Shown piece by piece: positions 16,276 to 25,800 of a stretch of 64,000 nucleotides of DNA (the first letter of the stretch is position 1; every line of letters begins with the position of its first letter). The position numbers and the translations under genes are program-made. Source of the stretch: QYOJ01 sp964449285 (lineage in GTDB: Bacteria > Bacteroidota > Bacteroidia > Bacteroidales > FEN-979); contig CAYUZX010000011.1 in NCBI GenBank assembly GCA_964449285.1, positions 1 to 64,000 of the forward strand, given 5' to 3'. The notes beneath the pieces are model-generated. The model was not told where the DNA came from and did not search any database. It saw nothing but the letters and a program-made list of their open reading frames with translations.

Positions 16276-17886
16276 TTATTCAGCCCTCATCATCTTTTCA
16301 TAATAGGCCTCTTCGCCGATAGTTTCAAGTTCCGCAACGGCTGAATGCATCATATCGGATCCGTAAATACTCTGTTTCCGGAAGTGAATGAACATGGCGG
16401 CCATGTTAACGGCGGCTTCAACGCCTTTGGGGTTTCGGAAAAGAACGGTAAAAAACATCTTCCAGTAATAGAACCCGGTAGCTTTATTAAACCCGGCTTT
16501 GTTGCAAACCCTGAGGAATGACCGTATATACATCAGCCATGCTCTGAAGCCAGGTGTATATTTATACCGGGGTCGGATGTTAACTCCTGTAAATATAGCC
16601 CGTTTGTAATAATTCGAGGGTTCGTAAATGGAATTGATTATTTGGATAAAATTTTTTAGAATCACAGTACGGGAGGTGTGTGTGACAAAGTTCAGGCCAC
16701 TCGTCGACTGGTCAATATCGTATTCTCCAACAGATTGGGATGCCATGTGGAACAACCTCCCTTCCGATTCCAGGCGGCGGGTTAACTGGGTGTTTGGCAA
16801 TGCGTATAGCAGTCCGATCATCGCCATGCAGATGCCCGACGACTGGATGGAGTCGATCATGTGGTCGGCGATCTCCGGGCTTTCGCTGTCGAAGCCGATG
16901 ATGTAGCCGCCATTGCTCACAATGCCATAGGAGAGGAGTTTCATGACGGCATGACTCACAGATTTGTTTACATTCTGGACTTTCTTGTTCTGCTTGAGTG
17001 TTTCATCTTCGGGCGTTTCGATCCCCAGAAAGACATAACGGAAATCGACATCCTGCATCAATTGCAACAGGTCATCATCGTCGGCCAGGTTGATGGAAGC
17101 TTCCGTGGAGAAATAAAATGGATAGCCGTGGTCCCGGGTCCATGTTTTCACGTCGCGGAGGAGCTCTTTCGCCCTCTTTTTGTTCCCGATGAAGTTGTCG
17201 TCAACGAAGTCGATATGTCCGCGATAACCCAGGTCGTAAAGTGATTGCAGCTCCCTGATCAGCTGTTCGTTCGACTTAAACCGGGGTATCCGGCCGTAGA
17301 GTTCAATGATATCGCAGAACTCGCAGTCGAATGGGCATCCCCGGATAAATTGCAATCCAATCATCATGTAATCCTTGAAGCGGATCAGATCGTAGCGTGG
17401 GACGACAGCTTCGAGCATGTTGGCTTTTTCTTCGGAAACATACCTACCGCAAGTGTTTCCTTTCTGTAGGTCGGCCAGGAACATGGGTATGGTAACCTCT
17501 CCCTCGCCAAGAACCAGGAAGTCGGCTTCGTGGTAGAGGTCAGGCTGCGACGTGGGATCGGGGCCACCAACCACGATGATTCTGCCCAGGTTATGAGCCC
17601 GCCGGATGAATTCGATCATGCTCTTCTGCTGGGGAAGCATGCCGCCCGTACAAATGAGATCGGCCCACCTCAATTGATCGTCGGCCAACGGCTCCACGTT
17701 TTCATCAATCAACCTGAATTCCCAGTGCTGAGGCAGGAGGGCAGCAACAGTCATCAGCCCGAGAGAGGAAGCTGGGTAGTGTGCTCCAACGATGTTACAA
17801 ACATCCTGATAGTTCCAGAAACTGAATCCCGAAAATTTTGTTTGAACAAGCAGGCATTTGGTTGGCCCGTTATACAGATCCGTCAT
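16276..17886 (-). CDS. B12-binding-domain radical SAM protein (DUF4070 type)
   Basis: 536 residues from ATG 17884-17886, which has a GGGAGGG ribosome site; the frame stays open further upstream but without coding character. The N-terminus is a cobalamin-binding Rossmann-like domain (GAHYPASSLGLMTVAALLP, ICTGGMLPQQ, IVVGGPDPTS). The radical SAM core has RGCPFDCEFCDI (CxxxCxxC, about residue 190), DFVDDNFIG and FLGIETP. The C-terminal DUF4070 region follows. Such enzymes carry out radical methylation or rearrangement of lipids or cofactors; the substrate cannot be read from here. Confidence 0.85.
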   Translation of the reverse strand: MTDLYNGPTKCLLVQTKFSGFSFWNYQDVCNIVGAHYPASSLGLMTVAALLPQHWEFRLIDENVEPLADDQLRWADLICTGGMLPQQKSMIEFIRRAHNLGRIIVVGGPDPTSQPDLYHEADFLVLGEGEVTIPMFLADLQKGNTCGRYVSEEKANMLEAVVPRYDLIRFKDYMMIGLQFIRGCPFDCEFCDIIELYGRIPRFKSNEQLIRELQSLYDLGYRGHIDFVDDNFIGNKKRAKELLRDVKTWTRDHGYPFYFSTEASINLADDDDLLQLMQDVDFRYVFLGIETPEDETLKQNKKVQNVNKSVSHAVMKLLSYGIVSNGGYIIGFDSESPEIADHMIDSIQSSGICMAMIGLLYALPNTQLTRRLESEGRLFHMASQSVGEYDIDQSTSGLNFVTHTSRTVILKNFIQIINSIYEPSNYYKRAIFTGVNIRPRYKYTPGFRAWLMYIRSFLRVCNKAGFNKATGFYYWKMFFTVLFRNPKGVEAAVNMAAMFIHFRKQSIYGSDMMHSAVAELETIGEEAYYEKMMRAE

Positions 17887-18175
17887 CTGACCCTCCCAGT
17901 CGCTGAATATACATGCAAAGGTAAGGAAAATTATCTTCAGCCACATGGCCTGATTCCAGCTAACCGGACCCCCGGCCAAAATGTGATGGTCAAGAGTCAG
18001 GCCACGCAGCAGGAGGCAGAAAAGATGGCGCAGAAAAAAGAAAAAGGACTGACCTCGCTTACCTGGCACATGTGGTTCAAGATACTGCCGCAAGGGAAGT
18101 TATAGGCGATTATTCCTGCTGAGACTTCTTATTGCAACATTTTTTTTGTATATTGCACCATTAAATTCCAATCCC
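17887..18175. other. Intergenic region between divergent genes
   Basis: Contains a possible 39-codon plus-strand frame at 17986-18105 (MVKSQATQQEAEKM...) without a ribosome site or recognisable motif. Otherwise nothing identified. Confidence 0.3.
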
Positions 18176-18739
18176 ATGAAAACGCGCACGATTCTTTTTA
18201 TCGGTATGGCCGTCCTGATCCCATTGCTCTATTTCTCCTCTTGCAACAACATCAAGGAGCTGGCAGCTTTTGATGTCATATACACACTTCCACCGACTAA
18301 CTTTACTTACATTCCTACATCCGTGAAAGGGGATGGAGAAGAGCTGCTTTTCTCCGATGCCATTGAAGCCAACCTCGACAGCATTCTAAACGCCAACGGG
18401 TTCTCCGCCGGGGTAGTTGGAAACACGCAGTTTATCGAGTGCACGGTATCCATTGCCCAGCCTTCTGCCCTTACTTTCGGGTGGCTGGGGTCGGCACGCG
18501 GTGAAATCTCGGACAATCCCGATTTTGCCCCTGCACGCGAAATAGGATCGGTTCTCAATAACGACCCGGATGCCACCACCGTGGTGATGATCGTCAACAA
18601 CACGAACATCCGCCCTTACCTGGGAGCGAAATTTTTCTACTTCAGGGTATTTGGCGTAATGAATGGACCGGTACCTTCCGAATTTGTTGAGTTGGTGGTT
18701 GAAGGAAAATTGCTGATGCACCTGGAGCCGCTGAACTGA
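18176..18739 (+). CDS. Lipoprotein of unknown function
   Basis: 187 residues from ATG 18176, chosen because it begins a proper lipoprotein signal (MKTRTILFIGMAVLIPLLYF, then SSC). The frame extends 10 codons upstream, which would spoil the signal. The mature part is a mixed alpha/beta domain (EFVELVVEGKLLMHLEP at the end) with no familiar motif. Confidence 0.7.
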   Translation: MKTRTILFIGMAVLIPLLYFSSCNNIKELAAFDVIYTLPPTNFTYIPTSVKGDGEELLFSDAIEANLDSILNANGFSAGVVGNTQFIECTVSIAQPSALTFGWLGSARGEISDNPDFAPAREIGSVLNNDPDATTVVMIVNNTNIRPYLGAKFFYFRVFGVMNGPVPSEFVELVVEGKLLMHLEPLN

Positions 18740-18761
18740 ACTGGCTCCTTGCAACCGGTTA

Positions 18762-19865
18762 TTATTTAACTACATGGTGACGTAACCCATTCTGGTACAT
18801 AACGATAAAGGCATCCCGGATTCCCAGGTTGATCATCCGGGAGCGCAGAAGTTTGGCACAGGCGAGATCGTTGCAACGGCCTACCAGGAACCGGTCCATT
18901 TTTCCGCTTTCCTCTTTCCGCACTTCCATGGAGACTTTATAGTGTTTTTGGACCCATTCGGGAGTATAGGTATGCTGGTCAAAAGCACAGATTTGTATCG
19001 AGTAGGTGAAAGGTTGTGGGGTTGTGTTTGGCGCTTGAGTTGGCTCAGGCATCCTGGGAGGTTCGGCTGCAGACTCTTTCGGAAAAGGCGGGGTGGGATC
19101 CAGGATTCTGGGTGTAGGCCTGGCCGGAGGAGGCTGGTAGTAAACAGGAGGAAGCTTCTGTTTCCCTTTACCCAGGTTCAGCGAGATTCCGAAAGCGAGG
19201 TAATCGAACCGGTCGTTATTGGATCGTGTGGAGGTCTGGTCCAGGAGATCCGATACCACCAGGTGAAAAGTGTACTCAACCGAAGCATTCACCCTGTCTC
19301 CCAACCTGAACTGGACACCTGCCCCGACAGGGACAACCAGGGCTGCATGGAAATTGTTCAGTGGGTTGTTGGTACTAATGGTTCCGGCATCATATGCCTG
19401 ATTCGGGAATTCGGTGTACCATCCGGCATATCCCAGTCCTACGGTTCCGTAAAGGAAAAACCAGCGGGAGGTTCGATAAAGGGAGAGGATATTGGTAAAG
19501 TTGATCACTGCCTGGAGGTTTCCTTCCACCAGGAGGCCGGTAAGAGGATTTTCAACCAGCTCCCCGTTGATCAGGGAATCGGCTGACCCGTTGATCCAGG
19601 CCCCGGTAAACTGTAACCGGGTTCCAAAGACATTGGTGATCTGCCAGCCAATCACCAGGCTTCCGGCCAAGCTGAGGTTCTTTTTCGGCCCAGCATTTCC
19701 GTAGGTGAGATCCCCAAAATAGAAATCAGGTCCCAGGGAGATACCCAGGTTCCAGCGGTTGGCATATCCCGGATCAGGTTTGTTGAGATAGTCCTGAGCT
19801 AACACCCCGGAAACAGCAAAGCAGCTCAGGAAAACAAGGGTCAATACGCTTCTGGCGGCCTTCAT
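18762..19865 (-). CDS. Outer-membrane beta-barrel protein with C-terminal SPOR domain
   Basis: 367 residues from ATG 19863-19865 (MKAARSVLTLVFLSCFAVSG, cleaved at LAQ). The longer open frame to 20306 runs into the divergent kinase and is rejected. Residues 25-225 look like an eight-stranded OmpA-type barrel with alternating hydrophobic strands. A Pro-rich linker (PPPARPTPRILDPTPPFP) follows, then an SPOR-like peptidoglycan-binding domain (YSIQICAFDQ ... FLVGRC ... LLRSRMINLGIRDAFIV). It probably ties the outer membrane to denuded glycan strands. Confidence 0.75.
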   Translation of the reverse strand: MKAARSVLTLVFLSCFAVSGVLAQDYLNKPDPGYANRWNLGISLGPDFYFGDLTYGNAGPKKNLSLAGSLVIGWQITNVFGTRLQFTGAWINGSADSLINGELVENPLTGLLVEGNLQAVINFTNILSLYRTSRWFFLYGTVGLGYAGWYTEFPNQAYDAGTISTNNPLNNFHAALVVPVGAGVQFRLGDRVNASVEYTFHLVVSDLLDQTSTRSNNDRFDYLAFGISLNLGKGKQKLPPVYYQPPPARPTPRILDPTPPFPKESAAEPPRMPEPTQAPNTTPQPFTYSIQICAFDQHTYTPEWVQKHYKVSMEVRKEESGKMDRFLVGRCNDLACAKLLRSRMINLGIRDAFIVMYQNGLRHHVVK

Positions 19866-19972
19866 GCAAAAACAAACTTCACAGTAAAAATAAGGATTAG
19901 ATTCGCAAAGAATCAGGATGTCAGGGATTTCTTTACACAGAATTATGAACAGGGAATGAAGGGAGTTTGCAG

Positions 19973-20005
19973 TTGTGTGTTTTCTTCTTTGAATGTGTAT
20001 ATTTG
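19973..20005 (+). promoter_or_regulatory. Promoter box immediately before the kinase ATG
   Basis: TTG at 19973-19975 and TATATTTG at 19998-20005, only 5 bases before ATG 20011. With the usual start point a few bases after the box, the transcript would be leaderless. Confidence 0.5.
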
Positions 20006-20010
20006 TGCGC

Positions 20011-21948
20011 ATGCGTAGACTACTGATCCTCTTTTGTTCTTTTCTCCTTTTTCCTGGCATCTCAGGCGCACAAAAACATGGAGCTGTTCTAATCGATTCA
20101 CTCAAAACCGAAATCTCCTCCGCCGGGCAGGATACGATCAGGGTAAAATTGCTGACGAGGTTGTCGTTTGAATATTTTGGATTTGATCCCGATTCGGGGA
20201 TTATAGTCGGCGAAAAGGCGCTGGCGCTATCGCAAAAACTTGGATGGAACCCGGGGATCGCGATGGCGTATAATAGCCTGGGAGCAAACTGGGCGATCAA
20301 ATCCAATTACCCGAGGGCATTCGATTGGTATATGAAGTCCCTGTCAAAGTTTACTGAACTTGACGATAAACCACGGATAGCCAACGCGTTAAATAACATT
20401 GGCTGGTTGTATATATTCCAGAAAGATTACAACAAAGCCTTTGAGGCACTCGATCGGTCGGTGAAGATAAACACGGAACTCAATAATGAAAAAGGGCTTG
20501 CCAACAACTATGCCAACCTGGGCATCTGCTATAACAAGCAAGGAAACTACCCGAAAGCTAACGAATACTACTACAAAGTACTGAAGGTCCATCAGCAGGG
20601 GAATAATAAGACTTCTGTGGCAATCGACTTTTCCAACATTTCGAAAAATAAGATGATGATGGGGCAGTACTGTGAAGCGTTTGAAGATGGAGCCGAAGGA
20701 TTGAAAATCAGTGAGGAGATAGACAACCTTTATGGCCAGGCCCTGCTGAACCGAATTATCGGGGAGATTTATTTCCGGGTTGCCAATGATAAAGAGGGCT
20801 ATAATGGGGACTGCCGGAACTTCAGGAACGGAAAACACCAACTTCTTCTCAGCGCTAAACAGCACCTGTCGAAGGCCTTTACGCTGTTTAAGAAAATCGA
20901 TGACCTCTCCTCGGTGTCAGAGACATCGCACCTTCTCTACCAGGTATTTGAGCAACTGAACGATGCAAACAATGCACTGATATTTTATCAATATTATTCG
21001 GAGGCAAAGGACTCCATTTTCTCTCGCGATAACAGCATAAAGATCGTCAATATTGAGAAAAACCGCGAGATTGACTTACGGGACAAGCAACTCCTGATTC
21101 AAAAACTGGAGATAAAAAACAACATACAGATTCTCCATCTGTTCATCGCGATTACCTTTGTCATAGTGCTGGTTTCCGTCCTCTTCATCCTTCTGTATGC
21201 ATCTAAACGAAGAACAAACAGGCAACTTGAAGAGAAGAACCGGCTGATTGCCGAGATGAATGCTTCGAAGGACAAGTTCTTCTCCATCATTTCGCACGAC
21301 CTGCGTGGCCCCTTCAACTCCTTCCTGGGGTTAACCCAGATCCTGGAGGATGAACTCCCGGAGATGCCCATGGTGGAGATTCAGAAGATCACCACAAGTC
21401 TGAAACGTTCAGCTTTAAACCTCTTCCGCCTTCTGGAGAACCTGCTTCATTGGTCGAGGATGCAACGGGGACTGGTTCCCTTTGAACCCGAGAACATCAG
21501 ATTGTTTCCTGTGGTTGAAGAGGTGCTGTCGCTGATAGTGGAACAGGCAGCGAAAAAGGGAGTTGATATTACGAATCGCATTCCTGTTGGAATCCAGGTT
21601 TTTTGCGACATGAACATGCTGCTGGCCCTTATCAGGAATCTCGTTTCCAATGCGGTGAAATATACCCCTTCAGGGGGTAGCGTAGACCTGTGGGCTTATA
21701 TTGCCACCGATGGCTGTACCGAATTAACCGTCCGGGATTCGGGGATTGGAATGGATCAGAAGATGGTGGATAATTTGTTCCGGCTCGACGTGAAGGATAA
21801 CCGGAAAGGAACAGATGGAGAACCCAGTACAGGCCTTGGATTGATCATCTGCCAGGAGATCCTCGAAAAACATCACGGGAAACTATGGGTGGAAAGCGAA
21901 CCGGGCAAAGGAAGCACATTTCATGTCACTCTGCCAGGCAACGCCTGA
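20011..21948 (+). CDS. TPR sensor histidine kinase (HisKA/HATPase_c)
   Basis: 645 residues from ATG 20011 with signal MRRLLILFCSFLLFPG. About six TPR units occupy residues 60-330 (NNIGWLYIFQKDYNKAFEAL, YANLGICYNKQGNYPKANEY). One transmembrane helix is near 375-397 (LHLFIAITFVIVLVSVLFIL). The dimerisation box FFSIISHDLRGPFNSFLGL puts the phosphorylated His at residue 429. ATPase motifs: NLVSNAVKYTPSGG, DSGIGMD, STGLGLIICQEI. No receiver or regulator gene is adjacent, so it is an orphan kinase here. It differs from the HisKA_3-type kinase at 5796 in its catalytic class. Confidence 0.9.
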   Translation: MRRLLILFCSFLLFPGISGAQKHGAVLIDSLKTEISSAGQDTIRVKLLTRLSFEYFGFDPDSGIIVGEKALALSQKLGWNPGIAMAYNSLGANWAIKSNYPRAFDWYMKSLSKFTELDDKPRIANALNNIGWLYIFQKDYNKAFEALDRSVKINTELNNEKGLANNYANLGICYNKQGNYPKANEYYYKVLKVHQQGNNKTSVAIDFSNISKNKMMMGQYCEAFEDGAEGLKISEEIDNLYGQALLNRIIGEIYFRVANDKEGYNGDCRNFRNGKHQLLLSAKQHLSKAFTLFKKIDDLSSVSETSHLLYQVFEQLNDANNALIFYQYYSEAKDSIFSRDNSIKIVNIEKNREIDLRDKQLLIQKLEIKNNIQILHLFIAITFVIVLVSVLFILLYASKRRTNRQLEEKNRLIAEMNASKDKFFSIISHDLRGPFNSFLGLTQILEDELPEMPMVEIQKITTSLKRSALNLFRLLENLLHWSRMQRGLVPFEPENIRLFPVVEEVLSLIVEQAAKKGVDITNRIPVGIQVFCDMNMLLALIRNLVSNAVKYTPSGGSVDLWAYIATDGCTELTVRDSGIGMDQKMVDNLFRLDVKDNRKGTDGEPSTGLGLIICQEILEKHHGKLWVESEPGKGSTFHVTLPGNA

Positions 21949-21964
21949 CCTCCCACATCCAGCA

Positions 21965-23158
21965 TCATTCTTCATTTACATTTAACCGTTTCGCTTTCTC
22001 GGTCTCGACATTGGTAAACCGTTGTGGCTCTTTGGTGCGGTCGAAGAGGTAGCGAAATGTGGCGTGGGTCTTGACGACAGGTAATCCCATCAAGCGATAG
22101 ATCTTATTCACAGTGATGTTGTAATCACCAACCCACGACATGTCGAGGGTCTTGAACTTGTTCTTTTTCACGGCATCTACCATGGTCATAAAGAGGAGCC
22201 CTGTTACGCCGGTACGCTGGTACTCAGGAATTACTGCTGTAATCAACTGCCTTGCACGGGTCATCGTCCGGGCCTTTTTGTGATAGAAGAATTTCAATTT
22301 ATTCCAGAAATTCAACTGGCCATTCCCGAGTTTCTTCAGGATCTGGTTGACATCCGGAAATACAATAATCATTCCTATCGGTTTTCCCTGGTCGTAGACA
22401 AACCAAATAAGCTCCTCATTGATAATAGGTTTGGCTTTATTCAGCACTTTCTCGATCTCTGTATAATCAAGCGGGGTATAATCTTCGTGAAAATCTTTCC
22501 ATACTGCATTGTAAATCGTGCAGATTTCGTTCAGGTACTTCTCTTTTTTCTTATAAGAGAAATGTTCAACCTGAAACTTTTCTTTCAGATGATAAGAGAA
22601 TCTGACTTGCCTTTCAGGAAAGGGTTCTGAAAGATTTTTTTCATAGGAGAACTGATCAAAGTAAGTGGTAAACCCGAACCCTTCAAAGAGCTCTTTGTAA
22701 TATGGGAAGTTGTAAGGCATCCCATAGGCCGGAGGGGTAAAACCGTCAATCAGCAACCCCCAGTTTGTGATATTCTCGCCAAACGTAATCGGGCCGTCCA
22801 TTGCTTCCATCCCTCTCTCCTTGAGCCAATCTCGACAGGCGTCGAAGAGTATGTTGGCTGCAGACTGGTCATTGATGCACTCAAAAAATCCTAGCCCACC
22901 GGTAAGTTGTTCGTTTTTGGCGGCTTTGTCACGGTTGAAAAAGGCTCCCACCCTCCCGATCACTTTGCCGCTGTCATCCTTCAGGATCCACCGGATCGCA
23001 TCACCATCGCAAAACAGGATATTATCAATGGGATTGAAAATGTCTTCGATCTCAACATCCAGGGGACATACCCAGTGCGGATCATTTTTGTAAAGAGTGC
23101 GGGCTATGTCGTAGAACTCCCGGCGGGTTGCTTCGTTGTTTACTTCTATCAGTTTCAT
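21965..23158 (-). CDS. GNAT-like acyltransferase protein, about 400 residues
   Basis: 397 residues. The N-terminal part (FYDIARTLYKNDPHWVCPL ... IGRVGAFFN) and the C-terminal part (TAVIPEYQRTGVTGLLFMTM) look like two GNAT-type lobes. The second carries a Q/R-x-x-G-x-G/V-type acetyl-CoA loop. Long proteins of this pattern are common in Bacteroidota and annotated only as GNAT family. The substrate is unknown. Convergent with the kinase, 16 bp away. Confidence 0.7.
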   Translation of the reverse strand: MKLIEVNNEATRREFYDIARTLYKNDPHWVCPLDVEIEDIFNPIDNILFCDGDAIRWILKDDSGKVIGRVGAFFNRDKAAKNEQLTGGLGFFECINDQSAANILFDACRDWLKERGMEAMDGPITFGENITNWGLLIDGFTPPAYGMPYNFPYYKELFEGFGFTTYFDQFSYEKNLSEPFPERQVRFSYHLKEKFQVEHFSYKKKEKYLNEICTIYNAVWKDFHEDYTPLDYTEIEKVLNKAKPIINEELIWFVYDQGKPIGMIIVFPDVNQILKKLGNGQLNFWNKLKFFYHKKARTMTRARQLITAVIPEYQRTGVTGLLFMTMVDAVKKNKFKTLDMSWVGDYNITVNKIYRLMGLPVVKTHATFRYLFDRTKEPQRFTNVETEKAKRLNVNEE

Positions 23159-23214
23159 CGTGCAGAATTAATATTGCAAGATAATAAAAGTGATTCAATG
23201 AACAGGGATTTTAT

Positions 23215-23222
23215 TATTTTTG
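23215..23222 (+). promoter_or_regulatory. -7 box abutting an ATG
   Basis: TATTTTTG three bases before ATG 23226. No good TTG element is seen at the proper distance, so this is weak on its own. Confidence 0.3.
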
Positions 23223-23225
23223 GCC

Positions 23226-24890
23226 ATGAAATTAAACGTTACGATCCGTTCCTTTACACGCGAAGACACCACCTTCCTGAAAGGAATAGCCATCCTCCTG
23301 ATTGTCCTGCATAACTACTACCGGTGGGTGATTCCAATCACAGGCGAGAATGAGTTCTGGTTTAATGCATTGGCCATCAACAGAAGCTGGATCTTTTTGA
23401 GGAGCAATCCGCTGGAGATCTTCCACGTCTTTTTCAACTTTCTGGGCCATTATGGCGTCCAGGCTTTTATCGTGATCAGCGCCTATGGCCTAACACTCTC
23501 TTACCAGAAATCCCATCCTGCCTATGGAAGGTTTGTACTGCACCGTTTCGACAAGCTCTATCCCTCCCTCATCCTTGCCGGGATCGGCTTTGTCATCGTT
23601 ACGTTGTTTACGACAGGGAATCTGATAGGGATGAATACCTTGAAAGATCTTGGTATCCAGTTTACCCTCTTTGCCAACTTGGTCCCGGGGAAGGCTATGA
23701 CTATCACGGGCCCGTGGTGGTTCTACTCTTTCATCTTCCAGTTTTATCTGGTCTTTCCGCTATTGATGTGGATCCACCGGAAGAGTGGCTGGATAGGACT
23801 TGCTGTATTGGTAGTCATCGGGTATCTTTTTATTATCTTTCTCTACCAACCCATGAACCAGGCAAACCTGAATCCCTATATGACCTTCATGGGGCACCTC
23901 CCAGAACTTTGTTTCGGGATTTTTCTCGCCTCACGCGATAAGTTTAAGCTGCCGTGGTGGGCTTTCCTACTCGCACTGGTGATCCTTGTAGGAGGGAATA
24001 TATACCAGTGGCTCTGGCCCTTTGCCAACCTGGCTGCAGCTGTGATCCTGGTGGTATCGATCCAGGGTCTGATCGGGATAAAAGCACGAATAAAAGGCTT
24101 CTACTCTCTTCTCTCCGCAATTGGGGTGATCTCGATGTACCTTTTTGCAGTACATGGATATCTCCGTTCTCCCTTCCTTGAACTTGCCAACACGCTGGGG
24201 AATTCCATCGCATCGCTGCTGATTGGGATCCTCTTTGTGACTGTTGCCTGCGGTTTGGCAGCAATGCTGATGCATACCGAGTCGGCAGCAAGGCGTTGGA
24301 TTGCATCCCCTTCCAATAGGAAGAGAGCCATGGCTAAGCTTTTATTGATGGTTTCCCTGGTAGTGGGCGGGTTTGCGTTGCTTTTCTTCTGGGATTATAG
24401 AAAACAGGATGAAATCACGCAAACCAAGGAAGTCATTGCATTTGAGAGCTCTCACGATTTTGAAGAGTCGATTCCGGGCCGGTACGATCTCTTTTCCGAT
24501 TCGGTTGTTTACCAGGGAGAGAGAAGTCTTATTCTGGACAATTCAAGGGCATTCTCGCCGGGCTTTATTGTCGATTTTGATTCCGTAAACCTGGCAGGGG
24601 TGTATGAAGTGGAGATCTCTGCATGGCTCTTCACAACCGAGGCGGCTACCAGCCTTCATCTGGCGATGGAGATCTGGGACAAGCCCAGCGGAATCCAGGT
24701 AGAGTGGCAATCGGAATATATCAAGCCGGGAACCTATCAAACCACCAAGTGGTTCCAGCGTACCCTCCACTACAGCATTCCCGTCGAATTACGCAGGACG
24801 AACTATTACATGAAGGTATACGCCTGGAAGCCGTCAAGTAGTACCTGGTACGTAGATGAGCTAAGGCTCAGGGTCAAAGCGAGGATTTAG
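23226..24890 (+). CDS. Acyltransferase 3 family membrane protein with extra C-terminal domain
   Basis: 554 residues from ATG 23226. The first 350 residues are an acyltransferase-3 membrane domain: FLKGIAILLIVLHNYYRW contains the conserved His, then about ten hydrophobic helices including RFDKLYPSLILAG and LPELCFGIFLASRD. After a last helix (LLLMVSLVVGGFALLFF) a soluble beta-sandwich-like domain of about 150 residues follows (HDFEESIPGRYDLFSD ... STWYVDELRLRVK), probably carbohydrate-binding and outside. The role is likely O-acylation of a surface glycan. Its stop overlaps the convergent regulator by 4 bp. Confidence 0.8.
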   Translation: MKLNVTIRSFTREDTTFLKGIAILLIVLHNYYRWVIPITGENEFWFNALAINRSWIFLRSNPLEIFHVFFNFLGHYGVQAFIVISAYGLTLSYQKSHPAYGRFVLHRFDKLYPSLILAGIGFVIVTLFTTGNLIGMNTLKDLGIQFTLFANLVPGKAMTITGPWWFYSFIFQFYLVFPLLMWIHRKSGWIGLAVLVVIGYLFIIFLYQPMNQANLNPYMTFMGHLPELCFGIFLASRDKFKLPWWAFLLALVILVGGNIYQWLWPFANLAAAVILVVSIQGLIGIKARIKGFYSLLSAIGVISMYLFAVHGYLRSPFLELANTLGNSIASLLIGILFVTVACGLAAMLMHTESAARRWIASPSNRKRAMAKLLLMVSLVVGGFALLFFWDYRKQDEITQTKEVIAFESSHDFEESIPGRYDLFSDSVVYQGERSLILDNSRAFSPGFIVDFDSVNLAGVYEVEISAWLFTTEAATSLHLAMEIWDKPSGIQVEWQSEYIKPGTYQTTKWFQRTLHYSIPVELRRTNYYMKVYAWKPSSSTWYVDELRLRVKARI

Positions 24891-25588
24891 CCGTTCTTAC
24901 TGATCTGTTGCAGCAGCGGAAGGTTGTCGATCCTGATCTGACGGTCGTGCAGTGAAATGATCCCATCTTCATGAAATTTGGTGAGCACACGCGTCGCACT
25001 CTCCCTCGAGATCCCGATCAGGTCGGCCAACTCCTGCCGGGTGAAAGGAATTTCAAACTCTTTCGATTCATAGATGATTTTCGAGAAATAGAGGATGGCA
25101 TCCGCTACACGGCCATAAGTCTTTTTTTGCGACTGCTTCATGAAACGGTTGAAGTTGTTGAGGTTGTCGCGGGCTACAGAGACCAGGATCTCATAGCCGA
25201 ATGATCCATTTTGCTTGATCAGCTGATAAAATACAGAGATGTCGATATAGCATACTGTGATATCTGTCAAGGCAGCATAGGAGTAGTGATTGACCTTATC
25301 GCCGAAGAGGGAAGATAGGCCCAGATAACTGAATTTTCTCACGATCTGAAGGATCTGCTCCTTCTCCTGAGCCCCCTTGAAATACTCCTTTACCAATCCC
25401 GATTTCAGGTAGATGATATAGGAGGTTGGAGAGCCTTCATGGATGATGATATCCCCTTTCCTGAAAGCAGCTTCGTGCCGGCTTGTGTTAATCAAATCCA
25501 GCTCTTCCACACCGAGTACATCAGCAGCAAAATGCCTGACAACGCAGTCGCGGCAGGATACTATATCGAGGTCAGAATCAGGAAGCAT
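24887..25588 (-). CDS. Crp/Fnr-family transcriptional regulator
   Basis: 233 residues from ATG 25586-25588; the frame extends upstream, but that part lacks coding character. The effector barrel covers about residues 40-130 (FRKGDIIIHEGSPTSYIIYL). A short SCRDC near residue 11 could bind a metal or cluster but lacks the full FNR cysteine set. The winged helix has FTRQELADLIGISRESATRVL. Its recognition helix SRESATR keeps the Arg, Glu, Arg positions of E. coli CRP (SRETVGR), which predicts TGTGA half-sites. Such a site exists at 31158-31173. It is divergent from the sulfur cluster and is its likely regulator. Confidence 0.85.
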   Translation of the reverse strand: MLPDSDLDIVSCRDCVVRHFAADVLGVEELDLINTSRHEAAFRKGDIIIHEGSPTSYIIYLKSGLVKEYFKGAQEKEQILQIVRKFSYLGLSSLFGDKVNHYSYAALTDITVCYIDISVFYQLIKQNGSFGYEILVSVARDNLNNFNRFMKQSQKKTYGRVADAILYFSKIIYESKEFEIPFTRQELADLIGISRESATRVLTKFHEDGIISLHDRQIRIDNLPLLQQISKNG

Positions 25589-25800
25589 GGGCAAATGGCA
25601 TAGAGGAGTATGATTTCTAAAGACAAAGATGCGAAAAAAATCCATAGCAAGATGTGATAACCGACATATAAAAAAGTGAAAAACAGAAAGAAAACAAAAG
25701 ATAAATCGCACATATAAATGTTAAAGATAGCGCGTAATAACCAATTGATAAACACATGCATGAATGCTTTTTGATCCACCCTCATGTGTATTTTTGTAGA
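25589..25800. promoter_or_regulatory. Divergent control region of the sulfur cluster
   Basis: On the plus strand TATTTTTG (25789-25796) lies 4 bases before ATG 25801, suggesting a leaderless transcript. A single TGTGAT half-site is at 25653-25658 without a clear partner. On the minus strand a CATCTTTG near 25632 may serve the regulator gene. Confidence 0.4.

Noticed and set aside
17887..18093. N-terminal extension of the radical SAM frame
   Set aside because: ATG at 17886 has a good ribosome site and begins the B12-domain; the upstream part is Phe/Leu-rich noise.
17986..18105. 39-codon plus-strand frame (MVKSQATQQEAEKM...)
   Set aside because: Lysine/glutamine-rich and conceivable as a small protein, but no ribosome site, promoter or conservation can be shown from the sequence.
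19866..20306. N-terminal extension of the beta-barrel/SPOR frame
   Set aside because: It would overlap the divergent kinase gene, and the ATG at 19865 opens a normal signal peptide.
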